Position numbers and translations under genes: made by a program. From a virus, in IMG/VR virus record IMGVR_UViG_3300046464_000277, positions 1 through 20,166 of that record: 20,166 bases of DNA; one strand, written 5' to 3'. Positions within the stretch are counted from its first letter, which is position 1. The number at the start of each line of letters is the position of its first letter. A model generated the notes under the pieces. It worked only from the letters and a program-made list of their open reading frames with translations. It was not told where the DNA came from and searched no databases. Below are positions 15,090 to 20,166 of this stretch, piece after piece.

Positions 15090-15497
15090 TCTCTGTCCCG
15101 TGAAGAAGCCATAATTGCCCTGTTGCCAGGACAATTAAAAAATGGCTGTACAGAAAATCTTGTCTTATCTGTCCCTTGCTCATCGCCTCTATGTCTAAGT
15201 TAGTCGCTAGTTACGACGGAGTCGGTTGACGATCCCTCCTTAACTTAGTATTGCGCCTTTCGGCTCAACGGCACCTTTTATAATCCACATAGATAGAAAC
15301 TATAAAAAGCCGATAGTGTTATAAAAACCTATCATCGGTAATATTATACTAGTCAACCATGTTCTTTAGGAACCATGGCTGTTTTATGATTATGAATACT
15401 CTTTTGTGGTTTACGAGAAGAATGTCAGAATTCATCCTGACTAGTCTGACGGCAAACACTACATTTGCAATCTCAATCCCGAATCGGCAACCCGATT
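15090..15497 (-). ncRNA. Unassigned large structured RNA (minus strand)
   Basis: This is most of the roughly 650-nt gap between the nuclease and gp51-like genes. Hairpins: 15482-15497; 15452-15468; 15424-15441 (7 bp); 15357-15378 (8 bp, one bulge); 15310-15338; 15255-15264 (GCC-GAAA-GGC); 15218-15239; 15203-15217; 15108-15146 (stem closed by a GCAA loop). Two helices stack end to end: 15188-15194 with 15287-15293 (7 bp), and 15195-15202 with 15241-15248 (8 bp). Inside them loop 15225-15229 can pair with 15265-15269, a pseudoknot or kissing contact. Two GNRA loops exist only on the minus strand, and G-U pairs there become A-C mismatches on the plus strand, which fixes the direction. I could not match it to tmRNA, RNase P or a group I core. 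Exact ends are unknown. Confidence 0.6.
15303..15338 (-). terminator. Possible terminator or internal hairpin
   Basis: On the minus strand CCGATGATAG pairs with CTATCGG (three-base bulge), followed by C and TTTTT. It could end the gp26/gp51 transcript, in which case the structured RNA would be split or be read through. It may equally be an internal helix of that RNA. Confidence 0.35.
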
Positions 15498-15522
15498 AAC
15501 AGTTCCACTATGTATGCTGAGG

Positions 15523-15588
15523 TATTAGTCATTATCTTTTCCCTTTGCAAATTATATTAGTTATGTAAATGTATTAGTTGTTATTAGT
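15523..15588 (+). repeat. Four direct copies of TATTAGT
   Basis: Exact heptamers at 15523-15529, 15555-15561, 15572-15578 and 15582-15588 in AT-rich non-coding sequence between the gp51-like stop and the structured RNA. They may be iterated protein-binding sites or chance in AT-rich DNA. Confidence 0.45.
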
Positions 15589-15590
15589 CT

Positions 15591-15824
15591 TTATAATATC
15601 GGTGTGCCTGCTTTTTTGCTCATTTCAAAGTTCTGGTCGATAATCTCATTCAGATGTTTGATATGGCCCACTGGCATTTCATGAAGTTCAGAGATTGAAA
15701 CCCCTCCTCTCATGTACCAAGATAATTGTAACAGATTCTTATGTACTTTGTCAAGCTCTTTTTGAAAGTTTTTTTGTTTTTCTACAATTTCTTCACCGCT
15801 GGCGGTTGCTAGCCAGCTTAGGAA
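15591..15824 (-). CDS. 51: gp51-like tail-assembly domain, translated by -1 frameshift from gp26
   Basis: An open frame of 77 codons in the -1 frame of gp26, from the slip site to TAA at 15591-15593. It reads FLSWLATASGEEIVEKQKNF, a helical stretch, then SWYMRGGVSISELHEMP and a C-terminal KKAGTPIL. The aromatic-GG-x-S-x-x-E pattern followed by MP is typical of the second domain of tail-assembly chaperones (lambda GT, P2 E+E') and of what is annotated as gp51 in marine T4-likes. T4 also places gene 51 directly after 26. No ATG, GTG or TTG occurs in this frame before the Met 40 residues from the end, and that one has no ribosome site. The product is therefore best read as a 353-aa gp26-gp51 fusion. 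gp51 naming is moderately sure. Confidence 0.72.
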   Translation of the reverse strand, partial: FLSWLATASGEEIVEKQKNFQKELDKVHKNLLQLSWYMRGGVSISELHEMPVGHIKHLNEIIDQNFEMSKKAGTPIL

Positions 15825-15830
15825 AAATTT
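15798..15830 (-). other. Programmed -1 ribosomal frameshift signal
   Basis: Slippery heptamer A_AAT_TTT (15830-15824), in frame as GCA AAT TTT TCC TAA, fits X_XXY_YYZ. After exactly 6 nt a GC-rich hairpin follows: GCTGGC (15817-15812), 8-nt loop, GCCAGC (15803-15798). The gp26 stop lies in the spacer. Slipping back one base enters the otherwise start-less gp51-like frame. All three required parts (site, spacer, stem) are present. Confidence 0.75.
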
Positions 15831-16651
15831 GCAGGGTTTATTTCAATGTTTACTTTTTCTGTAGATTGACACTCTGGGCATGTGAATTCGAATGTATTCA
15901 ATGATTCTGGCTTCTTAGCAATAGTTTTAACTCTATTGTCCATGCTAGTAACTACTTTAGTTGGAACGTTAGCAAGAAACTCAATAATTTGTTTCTTGTC
16001 TGATACGTTACCATCTGGTGTTTCTATATGGTCTATAGTTTCAGATATTAAGTCCACATTATACTCTGCTACACGTTTGAAACTTTTGTAAAATCTTTTA
16101 GCAAGTTCCAACTCATCCTTTTCATCTTCCATAGTGTGCTTTACATTATCGATGATTCGCTTTTCTTCAAGCTGGATAAGAGCAACCCGTGTAACACTTT
16201 CTAGTGTTGGTGGTCTTAAATGTATTGTTAAGTCTTCATATATTACAGGCTCTACCTCATTAATTTCTGGGAACTTGTTTAATACAAAGTCAATATCTAT
16301 ATTGAATTCATTTTGGTTTTCACACTCTTTACATTTGTGCGTATATGTAACGTCTTTTCCATTTGTTGCATATTGTATTGCCAAATAAAGAGCCTCAGCA
16401 TCAATGTTACACAACTTTCTTGCATCTTTGATACTAGGAACACAGCTTTCTATTAGAGATATTAACGCCTCACCATTAAGAAGTGCATCTGGATTACGCA
16501 TTGTAATCTCATCGATTGCAGTCATAGGCATAACACCCACTTCTTCAATAATGGTTTGGTCAATTTCTGGATTAAATTTGCCTTTAGTTGGCAAACTAAC
16601 ATATAGTGCTGGCTTTCTAAAGTATTTGTTCAGCGGGTTGTCGGTCATCAT
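15818..16651 (-). CDS. 26: gp26-like baseplate hub/tail-assembly protein
   Basis: A 277-aa protein. The N-terminal NPLNKYFRKPALYVSLPTKG and VMPMTAIDEITMRNPDALLN are hallmarks of the T4 gp26 family in marine phages, followed by SCVPSIKD. Two Cys pairs, C107/C110 (CKEC) and C258/C261 (CPEC), could form a zinc ribbon. T4 gp26 is a baseplate hub component of 208 aa. The role as first half of a tail-assembly chaperone is inferred from the frameshift signal at its end and the tape-measure candidate next door. Two adjacent ATGs follow an AAGGAA site, so the start could be 16651 or 16648. It is driven by a consensus sigma70-type promoter at 16719-16747. Confidence 0.88.
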   Translation of the reverse strand: MMTDNPLNKYFRKPALYVSLPTKGKFNPEIDQTIIEEVGVMPMTAIDEITMRNPDALLNGEALISLIESCVPSIKDARKLCNIDAEALYLAIQYATNGKDVTYTHKCKECENQNEFNIDIDFVLNKFPEINEVEPVIYEDLTIHLRPPTLESVTRVALIQLEEKRIIDNVKHTMEDEKDELELAKRFYKSFKRVAEYNVDLISETIDHIETPDGNVSDKKQIIEFLANVPTKVVTSMDNRVKTIAKKPESLNTFEFTCPECQSTEKVNIEINPANFS

Positions 16652-16665
16652 TAATTCCTTGGATT

Positions 16666-16673
16666 GATAAATA
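16666..16673 (+). promoter_or_regulatory. T4-type late promoter for the tape-measure gene
   Basis: GATAAATA followed by CA on the plus strand, identical over 10 bases to the late motif ahead of the baseplate operon. It lies 86 nt before ATG 16760, inside the leader of the divergent gp26 message. The late transcript would carry the palindromes at 16699-16710 (ATATACGTATAT) and 16723-16738 in its leader. Confidence 0.62.
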
Positions 16674-16718
16674 CACTTATAATAAAACTTAAAGTGTTAT
16701 ATACGTATATTTAGACAT

Positions 16719-16747
16719 ATTATAAACTACGTAGTTTAACTTGTCAA
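16719..16747 (-). promoter_or_regulatory. Consensus sigma70-type promoter for gp26/gp51
   Basis: On the minus strand TTGACA (16747-16742), 17 nt, TATAAT (16724-16719), a perfect consensus. The leader to gp26 is about 60 nt. The palindrome 16723-16738 fills most of the spacer and touches the -10. The -35 overlaps the ribosome site (AAGAGG, 16746-16751) of the divergent gene by two bases. Confidence 0.8.
16723..16738. promoter_or_regulatory. Operator-like palindrome TAAACT-N4-AGTTTA
   Basis: TAAACTACGTAGTTTA is perfectly self-complementary. Its half-sites TAAACT and AGTTTA, and the 4-nt spacing, are identical to those of the palindrome at 8585-8604, the only other divergent control region. It sits between -35 and -10 of the gp26 promoter, a classic repressor position. 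Confidence 0.62.
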
Positions 16748-16759
16748 GAGGTATTTTGA

Positions 16760-19033
16760 ATGGCTGAAGGAAATGTTTACATTGAAGGTATTGATCCTTC
16801 CATCCCGGGATGGGCAACTGAGACTACTATGGCTCAGATACGTCAAATATTGGCAACAATATCTGGTAACTCGGCTGAGACAAGCACAGCATTAGATAAA
16901 ATTTATACAAGCGAGAGCGGAGACGCTCAAAAACAGTATAAGATATTGCATGATACGTTAGGTGCAGTTAGGACACAATCACAAGAGACTGCAAAAGCCA
17001 CACAAAAAGAACAGCAAGAAAGTGCAAAAAATACAATTCATCAAAACAAAATAGCTGGATTTTTTGAAACACTTATAAGACAAAACGAAACACAAGCAAA
17101 TATTTTAAAAACTACCGCAGAAAGACAGCGTGAATTAGCAATTAACAAAAATATCACTGCACAAGGCGGCGATATGACTGATGCTACGACCAGAGAACTG
17201 GCAGGCATGAAATACGATGAAGAAGCATTAGCAGAAAGATTTAAAGAAGCAGGCAAAGTCGTATCAAGAGCGGCAGTAGGAATTTTAGCAACGACTAAAG
17301 CTATTAACAGCTTTATGGGACAACAAACAGAAGACAGATTTAACATGGCACAAGAAATTAGACAATCGGGTCTAATGGCAGGCCTTTCAGATGTAGAGTC
17401 TGGTCTTACAAGTATGTCTAAAATGATACACGAAAACAATTTCACATTAGGTGAAGCGGCAGAATTTACAAAACAGTTTTCAAGGTCTGTTGGTATTGTA
17501 GGAGTTAAATCATCTTTGGAATTCGCAAGTTCTTTGCAGAAAGCACGTAGTGAAGGCGGACTTGCTATGACAGCCGAATTCGGACTTGAGTTTGGAGAAA
17601 TAACTTCATTGGCAGGTGAGTACTTAGACTCATTAAGAAATATGGGTGTACTTGACAGAATGAGTCAACAGCAATTACGTGATGGTATGGACGATTTCAT
17701 GTCAGGCGTTTCGTCAACTGCAAATGTTTTAAAAATAAACTTAGAAGATGCGGCTAAGATGATTTCGCAAACTCTACAACGTGACGATGTAACATCAAGA
17801 TTGGTTACGATGGATCCTAATAGAGCAAACGCTATTAGAGAAACTATTGGCTCAGCGGGAATGTTAGAAGGTACATTGGGACAGGCAGTTATCGAAAGAA
17901 TGGCGGCAGGAAGCCAAGGTGCATTTGTACGTGAGCAATCATTCCAACAGTTAAGTGGTACAGGTATTGGTAAAGAATTACTTCCAATTGTAGAGCGTCT
18001 TGCGATGGCAGGCGAACAAGGACCAGAGGCATTTCAAACTGCTATTGCTGATTTGTCTCCCGATATTCAAGGCATTATTGCAAGTGCAAGTCAAGAAGGC
18101 AATCGTGCAGTTTTACAGACAGACCAATTTTTGCAGTCAATGATTGCAGATTTGTCTCGTCTTAGAGCAACGGTTGAAGATGCAGATAAAGGACCAACTG
18201 GCCCATCAGAAGCAGACAAGGCTGTGCTAGAAGGAATTGATACAAGAAGACAGGCGGTAGTTGCCCTTGAACAAGTACTTGACGAACAGGTTAAAGGTTT
18301 TACATCTATATTAGGCGAACAAAATACTGCAAATAAAGCCTTATTGGCAGAAGCAGTAGAATTTGCAAACACATTTAGTCCACTAGCATCAACAGTAACA
18401 CTACTAACTGGTAAATTTGATGTTGCGGTAACTGACCTACAAACAAGTTTGTTAAGTGCTGGCACAAGTATTGTCGATTGGGCAAACAAAATAGTGGGCG
18501 CTGAGGTTTCTGAAAGCCAGACAGATAGTAGTAATGAAACAAGAGACATACAAACGGCAACAGATTCTACGTTAGAAACAGGCAGAGAAGTTCTAAATCA
18601 AAATGATTTAACCAAGGACGACCGAAACATTATTAAAAGAGTATTTACTGATACCGATGCTGAAAATATGTTTGATAAAATCAATAGTATACTGCTAACT
18701 GAAGGACCAAATAAAAGCGAAGATATCGCAGATGATTTAAAAGATTTGACTAAACTACTTGGTTTGTTTAAGCCAGGTGAAGAATACGGCGAAACTCAGG
18801 CGGCACAATTACGAGCAGTTATGGAAGCAATCGGAACTACAGATGCGTCAAAGACTGAGGAAGGCCAAGAAAATATGAGATTAATGATACAAGCATTAGA
18901 AAACCTAGAAACCAAGTACACAAGCATTAATCCTGGGTCTTATTTTGGAAGAGACAACGTTGAAAATGCGGCAGAGAAAGATGCAGTATTAATTGAATTA
19001 CGTAATCTAGTGAATGCGTTAAATAATAATTAA
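16760..19033 (+). CDS. Probable tail tape-measure or large virion structural protein
   Basis: A 757-aa protein with ATG 8 nt after AAGAGG. It is Ala/Gln/Glu-rich and almost entirely predicted helical: residues about 20-130 are polar with regular hydrophobic spacing, about 155-190 hold a hydrophobic segment (VVSRAAVGILATTKAINSF), and 200-480 are Gly/Ala-rich helices (GLSDVESGLTSMSKM, RMAAGSQGAFVREQ). No enzymatic motif is visible. Length, composition and location beside the gp26/gp51 chaperone pair and the portal fit a tape measure, the role played in T4 by gp29 (590 aa), but I see no direct gp29 similarity. Another large structural protein remains possible. A late-type promoter lies upstream. 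Confidence 0.5.
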   Translation: MAEGNVYIEGIDPSIPGWATETTMAQIRQILATISGNSAETSTALDKIYTSESGDAQKQYKILHDTLGAVRTQSQETAKATQKEQQESAKNTIHQNKIAGFFETLIRQNETQANILKTTAERQRELAINKNITAQGGDMTDATTRELAGMKYDEEALAERFKEAGKVVSRAAVGILATTKAINSFMGQQTEDRFNMAQEIRQSGLMAGLSDVESGLTSMSKMIHENNFTLGEAAEFTKQFSRSVGIVGVKSSLEFASSLQKARSEGGLAMTAEFGLEFGEITSLAGEYLDSLRNMGVLDRMSQQQLRDGMDDFMSGVSSTANVLKINLEDAAKMISQTLQRDDVTSRLVTMDPNRANAIRETIGSAGMLEGTLGQAVIERMAAGSQGAFVREQSFQQLSGTGIGKELLPIVERLAMAGEQGPEAFQTAIADLSPDIQGIIASASQEGNRAVLQTDQFLQSMIADLSRLRATVEDADKGPTGPSEADKAVLEGIDTRRQAVVALEQVLDEQVKGFTSILGEQNTANKALLAEAVEFANTFSPLASTVTLLTGKFDVAVTDLQTSLLSAGTSIVDWANKIVGAEVSESQTDSSNETRDIQTATDSTLETGREVLNQNDLTKDDRNIIKRVFTDTDAENMFDKINSILLTEGPNKSEDIADDLKDLTKLLGLFKPGEEYGETQAAQLRAVMEAIGTTDASKTEEGQENMRLMIQALENLETKYTSINPGSYFGRDNVENAAEKDAVLIELRNLVNALNNN

Positions 19034-19043
19034 AGGAAGAGTA

Positions 19044-19072
19044 TTGACAAACATATCAAATTATGATAGTAT
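19044..19072 (+). promoter_or_regulatory. Extended -10 promoter ahead of the portal gene
   Basis: TTGACA at 19044-19049, 17 nt, TAGTAT at 19067-19072 preceded by TGA (extended -10). It occupies the 58-nt gap between the tape-measure stop and the portal ATG. No NATAAATA motif is present in this gap, so the portal may also be read from upstream. Confidence 0.65.
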
Positions 19073-19091
19073 TAACTCTAAGGAATAAAAA

Positions 19092-20166
19092 ATGAGCTGG
19101 AAAAAATATTTTAAAACATACGACGGAATGCCCGAAAAGATGCCACGTTCATCTGGTGGGGGATATGCCGGCGATGCAGATACCAAACGATATAGTAGTT
19201 GGTTACCTGAGGTTTATCAGGGACAACCTAATCGTGTACAAAGATATGGTCAATATGACCAAATGGATTTAGATAGTGAAGTGAATACTGCATTAGATAC
19301 TATTGCAGAATTTTCTACATTGAAAAACGAATATAGTAAACTTCCTTTTCATGTTGAATATAATCAAGATTCAAGCGAAACAGAAAATGATATTATTCAA
19401 AAATCACTAAGACAATGGTGTTCTCTTAATAAAATTAATAAGAGAATGTTCCGTATCTTTAGAAACACAGTCAAATTCGGAGACCAAATATTTGTTCGTG
19501 ACCCGGAAACATATAAACTTTTTTGGGTAGATCCAGCTAAAATCGAAAAAGTTATTGTTAACGAAGGCAAAGGCAAAAAAATTGAAGCATACTATATTAA
19601 AGATTTAGATATTAATCTACAGAGCCTTAATATTACTGCCGATACAACTAAACTATTACAAACACAAACAGGTCTTACAGGAGCACCTAATATTAATGCG
19701 AACACTACACAAGGCTATACAGCCGGCGGCGCTGGTGGTAGTAGATTTGTGTCAGACCAAACATCAACGCCAGTTGATGCAAAGCATATTGTTCATATTT
19801 CATTAAGTGAAGGTATCGATGGCTTCTGGCCTTTTGGCAACTCAATACTTGAACCAGTGTTCAAAGTTTATAAACAAAAAGAATTATTAGAAGATGCTAT
19901 TCTGATTTATCGTGTTCAAAGAGCACCAGAACGTAGAGTATTCTATATCGATGTTGGTAACATGCCAACACACAAAGCAAGAGCCCACTTAGAACGTATC
20001 AAAAGTGAAATTCATCAAAGACGTATTCCAAGTAAAACAGGTGGCGGTCAGAATATCACAGATAGTGCATACAATCCACTATCTATTATGGAAGATTACT
20101 TCTTTGCTCAGACGGCTGAAGGTCGTGGTTCTAAAGTTGAGACACTACCAGGTGGTGAGAACTTAG
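19092..20166 (+). CDS. 20: gp20-like portal vertex protein (partial, C-terminus beyond right edge)
   Basis: The first 358 residues are present and the frame is open at the window end. ATG 19092 follows AAGGAATAAAAA. Diagnostic T4-portal stretches include YRVQRAPERRVFYIDVGNMP from residue 273, then LERIKSEIHQRRIPSKTGGG, AYNPLSIMEDYFFAQTAEGR and ETLPGGENL, which are near-invariant across T4-like phages. The N-terminal half (SSWLPEVYQGQPNRVQRYGQ, DQMDLDSEVNTALDTIAEFS) also fits. The portal is the dodecameric ring through which DNA enters and leaves the capsid, and it starts head assembly. The T4 protein is about 520 aa, so about a third is missing here. Residues about 190-230 are a Thr/Gly/Ala-rich, probably flexible insertion. 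Confidence 0.96.
   Translation, partial: MSWKKYFKTYDGMPEKMPRSSGGGYAGDADTKRYSSWLPEVYQGQPNRVQRYGQYDQMDLDSEVNTALDTIAEFSTLKNEYSKLPFHVEYNQDSSETENDIIQKSLRQWCSLNKINKRMFRIFRNTVKFGDQIFVRDPETYKLFWVDPAKIEKVIVNEGKGKKIEAYYIKDLDINLQSLNITADTTKLLQTQTGLTGAPNINANTTQGYTAGGAGGSRFVSDQTSTPVDAKHIVHISLSEGIDGFWPFGNSILEPVFKVYKQKELLEDAILIYRVQRAPERRVFYIDVGNMPTHKARAHLERIKSEIHQRRIPSKTGGGQNITDSAYNPLSIMEDYFFAQTAEGRGSKVETLPGGENL

Noticed and set aside
15060-15540. tmRNA, RNase P RNA or group I intron
   Set aside because: No tRNA-like ends or tag frame, no RNase P core sequences, and no clear P7 pairing; flanking genes end or start normally, so no interrupted exon is seen.
17041-18560. Minus-strand open frames of 134 and 152 codons opposite the tape-measure gene
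   Set aside because: Ser/Ala/Val/Leu-rich mirror frames of a helical Ala/Gln/Glu-rich protein, with no start signals.
1-20166. tRNA genes, CRISPR array, insertion sequence or integrase
   Set aside because: No cloverleaf with a T-loop, no regular repeat-spacer series, no transposase or recombinase and no terminal inverted repeats were seen by eye.

Overview
The window is part of the genome of a T4-like myovirus. It is AT-rich, has almost no tRNA-sized or housekeeping content, and carries recognisable T4 core genes: gp5, gp53, a gp54/gp48-type tail-tube protein, gp55, gp47, gp46, gp26 and the gp20 portal. Divergence from T4, the low GC content and the NATAAATA form of the late promoter suggest a marine relative of the cyanophage and pelagiphage T4-likes. 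The host cannot be named from the sequence.

Layout. Positions 1-8552 hold a leftward baseplate operon: tube initiator/cap, gp53-like wedge, a 1621-aa hub fusion with an N-terminal muralytic-like domain, an SGNH hydrolase-like protein, and a gp5-like spike that ends in an M15 peptidase and runs off the left edge. Positions 8553-8676 are a divergent control region with a late-type promoter (-), a 20-bp palindrome and a perfect TTGACA-17-TATAAT promoter (+). Positions 8677-13412 are a rightward, tightly overlapping run: gp55 late sigma factor, gp47 nuclease, a short-chain dehydrogenase, gp46 ATPase, a small acidic protein and a small basic protein. Positions 13413-13567 look like an independent small RNA with its own promoter and terminator. 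Four small rightward ORFs follow to 14436, meeting a leftward PD-(D/E)XK nuclease tail to tail. Positions 14943-15590 have no convincing gene but contain many hairpins and a likely pseudoknot, read best as a structured RNA on the minus strand. Positions 15591-16651 are gp26 plus a gp51-like ORF in the -1 frame. Positions 16652-16759 are a second divergent control region. A 757-aa probable tape-measure protein and the portal gene (cut by the right edge) complete the window.

How it fits together. gp55 would direct late transcription from NATAAATA promoters, which are present ahead of the baseplate operon and the tape-measure gene. gp46/gp47 process DNA ends for recombination-dependent replication. 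The gp26/gp51 pair probably acts as tail-assembly chaperone for the tape measure.

Most notable observations: (1) a slippery A_AAT_TTT followed six bases later by a GC-rich hairpin at the end of gp26, which would fuse a gp51-like domain with no start codon of its own, in the manner of lambda G/GT; (2) an unassigned structured RNA of about 410 nt on the minus strand; (3) a terminated small RNA with a CU-rich, anti-Shine-Dalgarno-like loop; (4) a shared operator-like palindrome TAAACT-N4-AGTTTA in both divergent control regions.
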